Positions 6,419 to 15,450 of a stretch of DNA of 64,000 nt are shown here, in pieces. Each line of letters opens with the position of its first letter. Position 1 is the first letter of the stretch. The stretch covers positions 1 to 64,000 of the forward strand of contig JBLIEQ010000018.1 in the NCBI GenBank assembly GCA_047633175.1. The letters run 5' to 3'. The notes below the pieces were generated by a model. It saw nothing but the letters and a program-made list of their open reading frames with translations, had not been told where the DNA came from and did not search any database. This stretch comes from Motiliproteus sp047633175. GTDB taxonomy: Bacteria; Pseudomonadota; Gammaproteobacteria; Pseudomonadales; Balneatricaceae. The position numbers and the translations under genes are program-made.

Positions 6419-7111
6419 TTAGGGTTTTTTTGCCAGGAAGATCGTGTGCCGACTGCCCTTACCCGGCCGGGCTCTTACCATCTGCGCCCTGACCGTAAAG
6501 CCGGTTTTTTTCAGGCGAGCGACGAAAGACGGGTCTGGAAACGCCGACCAGACCGCGAGCATGCCGTCGGCGCGCAACGACCGATAGATCACCCGCAATC
6601 CACTCGAGGAGTAGAGCCGATGGTTGTCGGTGTGGGTCAGGCCTTCGGGGCCGTTATCCACATCGAGCAGGATCGCATCGTAACCGGGCTGGTCTTTAGT
6701 AAAGAGTTCGGCCACATCGCCGATCTGCACTCGAGTGCGGGGGTCCTGTAGCGGCTGGCCTGCACACTCCCCTAGGGGTCCATGATTCCAGTCTACGACC
6801 GCGGGTATAAGCTCCGCCACCGTGACAGTGGCAGAGGCGGGGCTGGTCTTAAGGGCTGCGGCCAGGGTAAATCCCATCCCTAGCCCTCCTACCAATACCT
6901 GGGCATCAGGCATTCCAGGCGCTCTATTGAGGTGCAGGTGCGCACAGCCGAGTTCGGCCAGTGCTTCTTCGGAGCCATGAACACGGCTGTTCATCAGTTC
7001 GCCACGCACACCCGAGAGCCGAATGGAAAACTCGTCACCGCGCCGCGAGAGCTTGAGCTCGCCGCCGCCATTAGGGATCTCTGCATTGCCTAGCACGGTC
7101 CAGGGAATCAT
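6419..7111 (-). CDS. Spermidine-synthase-like (class I methyltransferase fold) protein
   Basis: The 230-residue protein has a Rossmann-like nucleotide motif VLVGGLGMGFTLAAAL (residues 72-87), an acidic end of beta-2 (Glu100) and the DAILLDVDNGPEGL block (residues 145-158), where polyamine synthases have their catalytic acidic region. The N-terminal half resembles the tetramerisation part of spermidine synthase. It lacks enough of the substrate motifs to be called a true SpeE. It could be an aminopropyltransferase or a methyltransferase-like relative. It precedes mobB by 34 bp. Confidence 0.75.
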   Translation of the reverse strand: MIPWTVLGNAEIPNGGGELKLSRRGDEFSIRLSGVRGELMNSRVHGSEEALAELGCAHLHLNRAPGMPDAQVLVGGLGMGFTLAAALKTSPASATVTVAELIPAVVDWNHGPLGECAGQPLQDPRTRVQIGDVAELFTKDQPGYDAILLDVDNGPEGLTHTDNHRLYSSSGLRVIYRSLRADGMLAVWSAFPDPSFVARLKKTGFTVRAQMVRARPGKGSRHTIFLAKKP

Positions 7112-7279
7112 ATAGCCTCGATAGTTACCGATTTTTCAGGCCGCACTTTAGCATGGATGCGCAGGCCTACCCACAGAAACCCAAGGGCATTTTCTCTTGG
7201 ATCCTGGGTCGCAACCGATGATAATGGTCACTTTTTTCACCCTGATGTACGTTACATCATCAAGCAGAGAACCCGTTAC

Positions 7280-8452
7280 ATGCATCCTATCAATGCCCTG
7301 ACCCAGCTGGGATCGATCGATACCGAGCTCTTTCTTAAGGAATACTGGCAACGCAAGCCCTGTGTGTTTCGCGGCGCTTTTGCCGATGCGCTCGAGGTTG
7401 CCAGTGCCGATGAGTTGGCGGGCATGGCCTGCGAGGAGGGCATAGAATCACGCCTGGTGATCAGCGATCCGCTCAGCGGGGCCTTTGAGCTCCGTGAGGG
7501 CCCCTTCGATGAAGCCTCGTTTCAAGAGCTGCCTGAGAGCCATTGGACGCTGTTGATTCAGGGTGTGGATCTCTGGTTGCCCGAGGCCTCTGATCTGCTG
7601 GAGCGGTTTACGTTTATACCCAGCTGGAAGCTGGACGACCTGATGATCAGTTTTGCGACCCGGGGCGGTGGCGTGGGGCCGCATTACGATAACTACGATG
7701 TCTTTATTATCCAGGCCGAGGGGCGGCGACGCTGGGAGATCGGCGGCCACTATGAGCAACACAGCAGCGAATTTATTGCCGACCAGCCGGTACGGGTTCT
7801 CAAACATTGGCAGCCCGAGCAGAGCTGGGATCTGGAGCCTGGAGATATGATCTATATCCCGCCCCGGGTCGGCCATAATGGCATCGCCCTGACAGATGAC
7901 TGTATTAACTACTCGGTGGGCTATAGGGCGCCCCATGCGGCAGAGATGCTTGAGCATCTGGCCCTCTACTGCGCCGATAATACGCCTAACGAGCTGCGCT
8001 ATGGCGATGCGGGGTTGCAGCTGCGTCCACACCCGGGCGAGATCCAGGTCGATGATCTGGATCAGGTCAGGGACCTGCTGCACGGCCTGATCGGCGATCC
8101 GGAGCGGCTGGCGCGCTGGTGGGGAGAATACGTGACCGAGGCCAAAAATCCTGAGGACGGTTGCAGCGCCCAACCTCTGACAGTGGCAGAGCTGCACCAG
8201 GTCTTGGAGGAGTCCGATGCGGTGCGCCGCGGTGAAGGGATTCGCATGGCCTATGTTCGAAACAGCAAAGGGGGCCAGCTGTTTGTCGAGGGGCACAGTT
8301 TTGATCTGGCGCCTGAGAGTATGCCGCTGGCCGAGCTGCTGAGTGATCATAATAGCTATTCGACGCAGCAGATCAGCGGCTGGTTAGAGCAGCCGCAGAC
8401 TCAGGCGATCGTCTTGGAGCTATTTGCAAACGACCAGCTTTATGGCCTGTAG
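7280..8452 (+). CDS. roxA: Ribosomal protein uL16 arginine 3-hydroxylase (JmjC/cupin oxygenase)
   Basis: Fe(II)/2-oxoglutarate oxygenase of the RoxA/YcfD family that hydroxylates an arginine of ribosomal protein L16. The iron-binding triad is visible as His135-x-Asp137 (GPHYDNYDVF) and His199 (PRVGHNG). The C-terminal half is the winged-helix/dimer region. The start is taken at ATG 7280 (MHPINALTQLG), giving 390 residues, because homologues begin close to this point. An upstream in-frame extension from 7157 has no family support. The gene is divergent from the gene at 6419-7111. Confidence 0.9.
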   Translation: MHPINALTQLGSIDTELFLKEYWQRKPCVFRGAFADALEVASADELAGMACEEGIESRLVISDPLSGAFELREGPFDEASFQELPESHWTLLIQGVDLWLPEASDLLERFTFIPSWKLDDLMISFATRGGGVGPHYDNYDVFIIQAEGRRRWEIGGHYEQHSSEFIADQPVRVLKHWQPEQSWDLEPGDMIYIPPRVGHNGIALTDDCINYSVGYRAPHAAEMLEHLALYCADNTPNELRYGDAGLQLRPHPGEIQVDDLDQVRDLLHGLIGDPERLARWWGEYVTEAKNPEDGCSAQPLTVAELHQVLEESDAVRRGEGIRMAYVRNSKGGQLFVEGHSFDLAPESMPLAELLSDHNSYSTQQISGWLEQPQTQAIVLELFANDQLYGL

Positions 8453-8743
8453 GCGGTTGTCCGGACCGAGCAGTCTCTAGAAAATAAATCACGTTTTTAT
8501 CTCCGACCGTTAAGCGGCTGCATAGCCGCAGACAGGCTCTAAAAGGGGTGCAGGAGACCTTTTTATAGTCTTATCAAAGATATTGCCCACAGGCCTTTTT
8601 TTACAGGCCTGCCCACCCCGAAGGCCGCCTTTCCGGTTCTGCTTCGCCGTCAGGCGAGTGGCCATAACCGCTCTTGAAAAGCCCCGGGGATAAAGAGATT
8701 ATTGCGCTGTGATATCTGAGCCACCCTGGCCGAGGTAGATTAC
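8453..8743. other. Intergenic region before the hybrid kinase
   Basis: A 291-bp stretch without a gene. It has a hairpin GCGGCT-gcat-AGCCGC (8514-8529), and an inverted pair CAGGCC/GGCCTG around a run of T (8590-8611) that could terminate roxA transcription. The kinase start at 8744 is preceded by GAGG. No clear promoter was picked. Confidence 0.5.
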
Positions 8744-11700
8744 ATGGCGACGCGTCCAATCGCGAACCAAACAGGCTCTCCCCGCAAGGCCACAGCCCCC
8801 CGTAAGGCAGCAGCACCCAAGGCGGCCGCCGATGGCCAGCCCCGAAAAGCCCGGGCCCCCAAAAAACCGGCCAGCCCTCCAGTCCGGGCATACTCGACCC
8901 CGGCTAGCGCCAGTCTTGACAACTTTGACCACTGGCTGAGCGGCTCGCTCGACAAGTTGGCCAACGGCGATGTTCGTGAAATCCCGCTGCCGTTGCGCGA
9001 GTTCAGCACGAGCGAGCGGGCGCTCGCCGAGCGGCTGATCGCGGTGCGCGAGTACCTGGCCGATTACTCCGACCGCATCGACACCATGGCGCGTGGCGAA
9101 TACGACGCCAGCTGGCAGGTGCGCAACCGTTACGATGCGGTAGGTACCAGCGTGCAAAAAATGATGCGGCTGATGGACGACATGACCCTGGTCTGCCAGA
9201 CCATCGCCAGCGGTGATACCGACACCCGCGTCATCGTCAAGGGCAGCGACGACAAGCTCGGCGTGGCACTCAACAGCGTGATCGACACCCTGCGCAACGC
9301 CACCGAACAGGCAGAGGTTATTGCCATGGGCGACTTCCGCACCGAAGTGCGCGCCAAGAGCAATAAGGATCGTCTGGGTCTGGCCCTCTATAATATGACG
9401 CGGACTCTGCGCGACGTCTCGCAGTATTTTGACGTGCTCGGCAGCGGCGACGTCTCGCGTCGCTTTGAGGCCAAGGGTGACAACGACCTGCTCGGCCTGT
9501 CGCTGAGCAAGCTTTCCGACACTTTGCGCAACGCTTCCGATCAGGCCGATGAGCTCAGTGCTGGGGACTACCGCGCCGAGATCGTGCCGCGCGGTCCGGC
9601 CGACCGCCTGGGCTATGCCCTGGCCAAGATGACGCGCTCGCTGCGTGATACCTCGTCCATCGTGGCGCAGATCGCCAACGGCAACCTGAGCCAGAAAATA
9701 GAAATCAAGGGCGAAGGCGACCTGCTCGGCCAGTCGATCAACCAGCTGGTCGAAACCCTGCGCGACACCACGCAGCGCGTCGACCAGATCGCCGGGGGCG
9801 ACCTCTCTGCGCAGATCGTACCGCGCAGCAACAGCGACGCCCTGTCGCTGGCCATCGCCAAGATGGGCAATAAACTGCGCGAGATGTCGCTGGATGCCGA
9901 TGCCCGCCAGCGGCTGGGGCAGTGGCAGAACAGTCTGGCCGAACAGATGCGCGGCGAGTTCGACCTTAAGACGCTCGGCGAGCGGGTTCTCGACGTGCTG
10001 GTCGAGTGTCTCGATGCGCAGGTGGCGGTGATCTATATCAGCAGCGGTCCGAAGAGCATGACGCAGGTGGCCAGCTACGCCTTCATCCATCCCCGCGACA
10101 CCAGTATCGATATCGACATCGATCAGGGCATGCTCGGCCAGTGCTGCACCGAGCGCCGGGTGAGGGTGATCGATGCTGTGCCACCCGGCTACCTGGCGGT
10201 CGGCTCGGCGCTCGGCGAGACCGCGCCGCACCAGCTGCTGTTGGTGCCGCTGGTCTATCAGGACCAGCTTTATGGCGCCATCGAAGTCGCGACCCTGGGC
10301 GCCTTCAGTCCTCAGCACCTGGCGCTGATCGACAGCATGCGGGAATCGCTCGCGCTCACCATCAGCATGACCCGGTCGCGCGAGCGCATGTCCGAGTTGC
10401 TGCAGGAAAGCCAGGCCCAGTCCGCAGAGCTGCAGGCACAGCAGACCCGGCAGAAAGAACTGCGTACCACCAATCAGGAGATGGAAGAGCAAACCCGAAT
10501 GCTTAAAGACTCGGAAGAGCTCCTCAAGCAGCAGGCCGGGGAGCTGCAGGAGACCAACGAGGAGTTGGAAGAACAGACCCGAATGCTCAAGGACTCGGAA
10601 GAGCTGCTTAAACAGCAGGCCGGGGAGCTGCAGGGGAGCAACGAAGAGTTGGAAGAGCAGACCCGAATGCTCAAGGGCTCGGAAGAGCTGCTTAAACAGC
10701 AGGCCGGGGAGCTGCAGGGTAGCAACGAAGAGTTGGAAGAACAGACTCGAATGCTTAAGAATTCGGAAGAGCGCCTCAAGCAGCAGACAGAGGAGTTGCA
10801 GACTACCAACGAAGAGTTAGAAGAGAAAACCGCGTACTTGGAAAAGCAGCGTGCGGATATCCTCCAGAAAAATATTATCCTCGATGCAACCCGCCTCGAG
10901 GTCGAAGAACAAGCCGCGCAGCTCGAGGTGACCAGTCGCTACAAGAGCGAGTTTCTGGCCAACATGTCGCATGAGCTGCGCACGCCCCTCAATAGTATGC
11001 TGCTGCTGTCGCGCTCCTTAGAAGAAAACGATGAAGGCAACCTGACGTCCGAGCAGCAGGAATCCTTGCATGTGATCCACTCCGGTGGCCACGACCTCCT
11101 GAACCTGATTAATGAGATTCTCGACCTGTCCAAGGTCGAAGCGGGCAAGATGAGCCTGATATATGACGAACTCGCTATCGACAGTCTCTACACCCGGTTG
11201 CGGGATTTGTTTACCCCGGTCGCCCTGCAGCACAAGCTAGAACTCTGTTTTGAGCAGGAGGAAGGGGTAGAAGGTACGCTGTACACGGACGGTCAGCGGG
11301 TCGAGCAGGTCTTGAAAAACCTGCTTTCCAACGCCTTTAAGTTTACCGAATCGGGCAGTGTCCGGGTGCGGGTGATTAAACCGCCCACCGATATCCACTT
11401 TAGGGTGCCTGGGCTGACCGCCACTAGTTGCATCGGCTTTGCCGTTCAGGATACCGGCATCGGTATCGGTGAGGACCAGCAAAAAGTCGTGTTTGAAGCC
11501 TTTCAGCAAGCCGACGGCTCCACCAGTCGCCGGTATGGCGGCACGGGCCTGGGTCTGACCATCTCGCGTGAGCTCACCAAGTTGCTGGGCGGAGAACTCC
11601 GGCTCAGCAGCAAGGAAGGTGTCGGCAGTACCTTTACACTTTATGTCCCTCTCCGGCCGCCAGAGCAGCAAGGCAGCGTCGCTATCCAGGACGCCATCCA

Positions 11701-13048
11701 GGCGGATGCCAGCAGCCCTTCGTTTAGCTTTGACGCCCCAGCGACCGGCCTCGATGCGCTACCTCAGGGTTTGGGTAGCACTAAGCCGGCTGGTGCTAAG
11801 CAGAGTGGTGCTAAGTCGGGACGGCCGGGGGCCGTCGATGATGATCGCGCCCAGATAAAGCAGGGAGAGCGCAGTATTTTGGTCATCGAAGATGATGACG
11901 ACTTCGGTAAGATCGTCCTGGGGCTGGCGGCTAAAAAAGGCTTCAAGGGACTGCAGGCACTGACCGGCAATGACGGTCTCGCCTTAGCCCGCCAGTATCG
12001 TCCCAGCGCAATTATTCTCGACCTTGGTTTGCCGGATATCAGCGGGGAGACGGTGCTGGAACAGCTCAAATACAACCTCAATACCCGCCATATTCCCGTG
12101 CATGTGGTGTCCGCCAGGGACAAAGATCCCGCACGGTTATTCAAAGGTTCACTCGGCTACCTGCGTAAACCGGTCAGCAAGGATGAACTGTTGAAAATAT
12201 TTACCCAGGTAGAGCGCCTCATCGACAGTCCGCTGCGTGAGGTGCTGCTGATCGAGGATGATCCGGGTTCGCAAGTGTCGATCAGCCGGCTATTGAAAAA
12301 CAAGCAGCTGAAGATGCAGGCGGCTGCAACGGCTGAAATAGGGCTCGAAGCACTTAAGGCCCGGCGCTATGACCTAATTATTCTCGACCTGACGCTTCCG
12401 GGCATGTCTGGCCAGCAGTTCCTCAAGGCGCTGCATGAAGAGATGGGCGAGCATTCACCGCCGGTAGTGGTTTACACCGGCAAGGAGCTTAGCCCCCAGG
12501 AGTATCAGGATTTGCGCGCTTACACCGATGCGCTGGTGATCAAGGGGGTGCATTCGCCTGAGCGGCTGCTCGATGAAGTCACGCTATTCCTACATACCCT
12601 GGAGAGCAACCTGTCGCCCTCGCAGCGCAAGATGATTCATCTGCTGCACGACGGCGCGGCGACCCTCCAAGGTAAGCGTGTGTTGCTGGTCGATGACGAT
12701 ATTCGCAATACGTTCGCGCTGTCCAGCGTGCTGCGTAAGAACGGCCTGGACGTCACCATGGCCGATGACGGTAAGCTGGCGCTGGAAAAACTGGCGACTG
12801 AGCCGGCATTCGATCTGGTGCTGATGGATATCATGATGCCGGTCATGGATGGCTACGAGGCGATGCAGAAAATTCGAGCGCAGAAGATCTTCGCCAAGCT
12901 GCCCATTATCGCCCTGACTGCTCAGGCGATGAACGACGATCGCCAAAAATGTATCCAGGCCGGGGCCAGCGATTATCTGCCTAAGCCGGTAGAGATGGAC
13001 AGGCTGCTGTCGATGATGCGGCTGTGGTTGTTTGAACGCCCTCATTGA
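8744..13048 (+). CDS. Poly-HAMP GAF hybrid histidine kinase with three receiver domains
   Basis: Very large cytoplasmic sensor kinase (1434 residues, no membrane segment). In order it has: a Lys/Ala/Pro-rich tail (1-50); seven HAMP-like units of 39 residues each (about 114-386, each with a GD...GxxL...L pattern); a GAF domain (about 405-545); a long coiled coil with four exact 28-residue repeats (577-688); a HisKA domain with His743 in MSHELRTPL; and HATPase_c with DTGIGIGED and GTGLGLTISREL. Three receivers follow, with phospho-Asp at about 1093, 1215 and 1362. REC2 (LDLTLPGMSG) looks less orthodox. It is followed 81 bp later by a REC-PAS-GGDEF gene, the likely output partner. The signal sensed is unknown. 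Confidence 0.92.
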   Translation: MATRPIANQTGSPRKATAPRKAAAPKAAADGQPRKARAPKKPASPPVRAYSTPASASLDNFDHWLSGSLDKLANGDVREIPLPLREFSTSERALAERLIAVREYLADYSDRIDTMARGEYDASWQVRNRYDAVGTSVQKMMRLMDDMTLVCQTIASGDTDTRVIVKGSDDKLGVALNSVIDTLRNATEQAEVIAMGDFRTEVRAKSNKDRLGLALYNMTRTLRDVSQYFDVLGSGDVSRRFEAKGDNDLLGLSLSKLSDTLRNASDQADELSAGDYRAEIVPRGPADRLGYALAKMTRSLRDTSSIVAQIANGNLSQKIEIKGEGDLLGQSINQLVETLRDTTQRVDQIAGGDLSAQIVPRSNSDALSLAIAKMGNKLREMSLDADARQRLGQWQNSLAEQMRGEFDLKTLGERVLDVLVECLDAQVAVIYISSGPKSMTQVASYAFIHPRDTSIDIDIDQGMLGQCCTERRVRVIDAVPPGYLAVGSALGETAPHQLLLVPLVYQDQLYGAIEVATLGAFSPQHLALIDSMRESLALTISMTRSRERMSELLQESQAQSAELQAQQTRQKELRTTNQEMEEQTRMLKDSEELLKQQAGELQETNEELEEQTRMLKDSEELLKQQAGELQGSNEELEEQTRMLKGSEELLKQQAGELQGSNEELEEQTRMLKNSEERLKQQTEELQTTNEELEEKTAYLEKQRADILQKNIILDATRLEVEEQAAQLEVTSRYKSEFLANMSHELRTPLNSMLLLSRSLEENDEGNLTSEQQESLHVIHSGGHDLLNLINEILDLSKVEAGKMSLIYDELAIDSLYTRLRDLFTPVALQHKLELCFEQEEGVEGTLYTDGQRVEQVLKNLLSNAFKFTESGSVRVRVIKPPTDIHFRVPGLTATSCIGFAVQDTGIGIGEDQQKVVFEAFQQADGSTSRRYGGTGLGLTISRELTKLLGGELRLSSKEGVGSTFTLYVPLRPPEQQGSVAIQDAIQADASSPSFSFDAPATGLDALPQGLGSTKPAGAKQSGAKSGRPGAVDDDRAQIKQGERSILVIEDDDDFGKIVLGLAAKKGFKGLQALTGNDGLALARQYRPSAIILDLGLPDISGETVLEQLKYNLNTRHIPVHVVSARDKDPARLFKGSLGYLRKPVSKDELLKIFTQVERLIDSPLREVLLIEDDPGSQVSISRLLKNKQLKMQAAATAEIGLEALKARRYDLIILDLTLPGMSGQQFLKALHEEMGEHSPPVVVYTGKELSPQEYQDLRAYTDALVIKGVHSPERLLDEVTLFLHTLESNLSPSQRKMIHLLHDGAATLQGKRVLLVDDDIRNTFALSSVLRKNGLDVTMADDGKLALEKLATEPAFDLVLMDIMMPVMDGYEAMQKIRAQKIFAKLPIIALTAQAMNDDRQKCIQAGASDYLPKPVEMDRLLSMMRLWLFERPH
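10472..10807 (+). repeat. 84-bp coding repeat x4 (28-residue coiled-coil unit)
   Basis: Units start at 10472, 10556, 10640 and 10724, with a diverged fifth start at 10808. Each encodes NEELEEQTRMLK followed by a SEELLKQQAGELQ-type helix, exactly four heptads. Gain or loss of a unit would keep both reading frame and heptad phase. Units 2 and 3 are the closest in DNA, pointing to recent expansion. Confidence 0.9.
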
Positions 13049-13129
13049 CCCTGAGGTCTCCCATGCCGAGTGGCTCGAATCAGGTCGCATCGCGCTGCGA
13101 CTTGTTTATTTAGAAGGAGTGATTGCTGT

Positions 13130-14521
13130 ATGAATGAAGAGCTGAAAACTATTTTTCCTGATGTGGCGTCTGATGTGGCGTCTGATGTGGCGTCTGATGT
13201 GGCGTCTGATTTTGCCGCTGAGGAGGTGAGCAGGTCCAGGGTGCTGATCGTTGATGATATCGACGCGAATATCTTCGCGATTAAGAAAACGCTGGCCAGG
13301 CTCGATTGTGAGACGTTCGCCGCCTGCTCGGGTGCCGAGGCGCTGGCGTTGACCCTGCGCCACGAGTTCTCAGTTATTCTACTGGATGTGCAGATGCCGA
13401 TCATGGACGGCTTCGAAACTGCCCGCTATCTCCGGGAGAATCCTGAGACCGCCCATGTGCCGATCATCTTCGTGACCGGCATCAGCACAGAGCAGGCCCA
13501 TATCGCGGCCGGTTACGGCAGCGGTGCCGTCGATTATCTCTGTAAGCCGGTCGATCCGGATATGCTGATCTCCAAAGTCAGCGTCTTTATGGAGCTGGAT
13601 ACCCAGCGTCGTAAGCTCAAGCAGGTACTCAGTATTATCAGCGAGGTAGGACACCGATATCAGGTGATTCTCGACAGCGCCTGCAGTGGTGTTGTCGGCG
13701 TCGATAAGGAGGGGCTGATTACCTTCGCCAATCCTGCCGCGCAGCGTCTGGCCGGTAGCTCGGCGGCCATGAGCGGACGCCCGCTGAGTTCGGTGTTTGC
13801 CGAGGGTGACCCCAACTTTGGCGTGCCCTGGGAAGGGTCGGTTCTGGCCGGGGCGATGGTCAATCAGGAGCGGCTGCGTACGGGAGAGGGGCGGATGGTT
13901 TCAGGCTCAAATGCTGACTTTGCCGCCGAATATTCCTTCTCGCCCTATTCACCCGACTACGGGATCAGTGGCGGGGTCTTTATTTTTCAGGATATCACCA
14001 CCCGCAAGCAGGTAGAGAACAGTCTTTACCGCATGGCGCGCTATGATGATCTCACCGGCTTGCCTAATCGCGCCCTGTTTAAGGATACCCTCGAGAAGAC
14101 CCTCTCCAAGGCCAGGCGCCATAAGGGTCTGTTCGGAGTGTTCTTTATCGATCTCGATGGCTTTAAAGCCATCAACGATACCTATGGGCATGCCGCCGGA
14201 GATCAGCTGCTGCTTGAATTCGCGCAGCGCCTGAATCACAACCTGCGGCTGAGCGACCTGACGGGACGGCTGTCGGGTGATGAGTTTGCGATGATCGTTG
14301 ACGATGCCGAGAGCAAGGAGGAGATCGAAATCGTGGCAGACAAGATCAAGGAGCTCTTTGTCGAGCCCTTTGATACAGGCGCCGCCCAGTGCCAGCTGAC
14401 GGCGAGTATCGGGGTCGCCAGTTATCCCGAATCCGGCGATTCGGTGGATGCATTGCTCTCGGCCGCCGATCAGGCGATGTACCGCGCCAAGCAAAAAGGC
14501 AAGGGCTGCTGGTCGTATTGA
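13130..14521 (+). CDS. REC-PAS-GGDEF response regulator, probable diguanylate cyclase
   Basis: Probably makes cyclic-di-GMP when phosphorylated. From ATG 13130 (AGGAG 11 nt upstream) it has 463 residues: a short N-terminal DVAS repeat, a receiver (VLIVDDIDANIF; phospho-Asp86 in LLDVQMPIMDG), a PAS domain (about 180-300), and a GGDEF domain. The signature reads SGDEF at about residue 382, a variant still found in active cyclases; the metal-site and FFIDLDGFKAIND motifs are intact. No EAL domain is present. An upstream in-frame ATG at 13070 lacks support. It is likely co-transcribed with the hybrid kinase. Confidence 0.88.
   Translation: MNEELKTIFPDVASDVASDVASDVASDFAAEEVSRSRVLIVDDIDANIFAIKKTLARLDCETFAACSGAEALALTLRHEFSVILLDVQMPIMDGFETARYLRENPETAHVPIIFVTGISTEQAHIAAGYGSGAVDYLCKPVDPDMLISKVSVFMELDTQRRKLKQVLSIISEVGHRYQVILDSACSGVVGVDKEGLITFANPAAQRLAGSSAAMSGRPLSSVFAEGDPNFGVPWEGSVLAGAMVNQERLRTGEGRMVSGSNADFAAEYSFSPYSPDYGISGGVFIFQDITTRKQVENSLYRMARYDDLTGLPNRALFKDTLEKTLSKARRHKGLFGVFFIDLDGFKAINDTYGHAAGDQLLLEFAQRLNHNLRLSDLTGRLSGDEFAMIVDDAESKEEIEIVADKIKELFVEPFDTGAAQCQLTASIGVASYPESGDSVDALLSAADQAMYRAKQKGKGCWSY
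13160..13207 (+). repeat. 12-bp coding microsatellite x4
   Basis: GATGTGGCGTCT is repeated four times without change and encodes (DVAS)4 just before the receiver domain. The copy number could vary without frameshift. Confidence 0.9.
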
Positions 14522-14942
14522 TAGGGCTGTGATCGCAGGCCCTTGTGGGAGCCTGCCTGCAGGCGATCTTTGGTCCCCTTTCTCTTTTCTCTTTTCTATT
14601 TTCTCTTTTCCCCGTGCCCCCCTTCCTGCATGCCCCAAGGTGGGAATATTCCTCCCCATCCCCCTTATTTTCTCCCGTCTACCAAATGACGCCAGCTTAG
14701 CACTGAATGAGCGCCGATCCGGGTATCCGGGATGCGCTGGCTGTTCAGAATATGGCTCGAACCCCGCCTTGGGCTGAGTGGCTGTCTCTTTTCTTAAACG
14801 CTGTTTTGAAACAAATTAACAATTATTTTGGCGATTTTAGAGCGTCTTTATGGGCCTCTCTATCCAGGCCCCGACTGATGTCGGGTTGATGCGCGGGAGC
14901 CGTTAAATGAAAGTGGTATTTAATCCCTTTTTTTATGGTAAG
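14522..14942. other. Intergenic region upstream of mraZ with REP-like repeat and pyrimidine tract
   Basis: About 420 bp without a credible gene. It holds a copy of the dispersed REP-like repeat (gtgggagcctgcctgcagg, 14545-14570), also seen near 255, 542 and 49.1 kb. A near-pure pyrimidine stretch (about 14575-14625) is built from tctttt units, and AT-rich DNA (14800-14940) lies directly before the MraZ operator, where the dcw promoter is expected. Confidence 0.6.
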
Positions 14943-14967
14943 GTGGGGAGAAGTGGGTATAAGTGGG
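14943..14967 (+). promoter_or_regulatory. MraZ operator: three GTGGG boxes with 10-bp period
   Basis: GTGGG occurs at 14943-14947, 14953-14957 and 14963-14967, with 5-nt spacers, directly upstream of mraZ. MraZ is known to bind direct repeats of TGGGN separated by 5 nt before its own gene. This is therefore the predicted autoregulatory site for the dcw cluster. Confidence 0.88.
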
Positions 14968-14986
14968 TTTTTACCAAGGTGTCGCG

Positions 14987-15442
14987 ATGTTCAGTGGGAT
15001 CAGTGAGATCAATCTAGATGTGAAGGGGCGCATGGCTATGCCAACGCGCTACCGGGAGCGTCTGATTGACTGCTGTGAGGGCAAGCTGTTTGTGACGATA
15101 GATCCGCTGGACAGTTGTTTGACCCTGCATACCGAGCCTGAGTGGGCGCTGGTTCAGGAGAAGATCGTCGCGATGCCGACGTATTCGCAGTCGGGACGGT
15201 TATTACGACGTACGGTGCTTGGGCATGCGACCGAAGTGGATATGGATAGCAATGGCCGGTTGCTGTTGTCGGCCCCTTTGCGCGATTTCGCCGGGATAGA
15301 CAAGCGCGTCGTGCTGCTGGGGCAGGGTAATAAATTCGAGATCTGGGCGGAGCATCAATGGCTCGAGACCCGGAATGCATACATGGATTCATCAGCAGAT
15401 ACCGCGACCCTGCTGGGTGAATTGAACGATCTATCCCTATAG
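14987..15442 (+). CDS. mraZ: Transcriptional regulator MraZ
   Basis: AbrB-like DNA-binding protein that represses the dcw promoter and its own gene. From ATG 14987 it has 151 residues, with two SpoVT/AbrB-type repeats: SEINLDVKGRMAMPTRYRE and ATEVDMDSNGRLLLSAPLRDF. The longer in-frame start at 14963 would lie in the operator and is rejected. It is first gene of the dcw cluster, 8 bp before rsmH. Confidence 0.95.
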   Translation: MFSGISEINLDVKGRMAMPTRYRERLIDCCEGKLFVTIDPLDSCLTLHTEPEWALVQEKIVAMPTYSQSGRLLRRTVLGHATEVDMDSNGRLLLSAPLRDFAGIDKRVVLLGQGNKFEIWAEHQWLETRNAYMDSSADTATLLGELNDLSL

Positions 15443-15450
15443 GGCTGCCG

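Noticed and set aside
7448..8350. A minus-strand open frame of 300 codons opposite roxA
   Set aside because: Antisense shadow of a gene with an intact oxygenase iron triad; no recognisable domain or ribosome site.
8699..10492. A long minus-strand open frame (about 597 codons) opposite the hybrid kinase
   Set aside because: It is a mirror of the GC-rich, repetitive kinase frame; its translation is His/Leu/Gln/Ala-rich without domains, and the plus-strand frame has clear HAMP, GAF and kinase motifs.
14266..14290. Degenerate, inactive GGDEF domain (SGDEF)
   Set aside because: SGDEF is found in active cyclases, and the other metal and substrate motifs are intact, so inactivity is not supported.
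14707..14889. Short plus-strand open frame of 60 codons before mraZ
   Set aside because: No ribosome site or similarity; it overlaps the AT-rich regulatory region.
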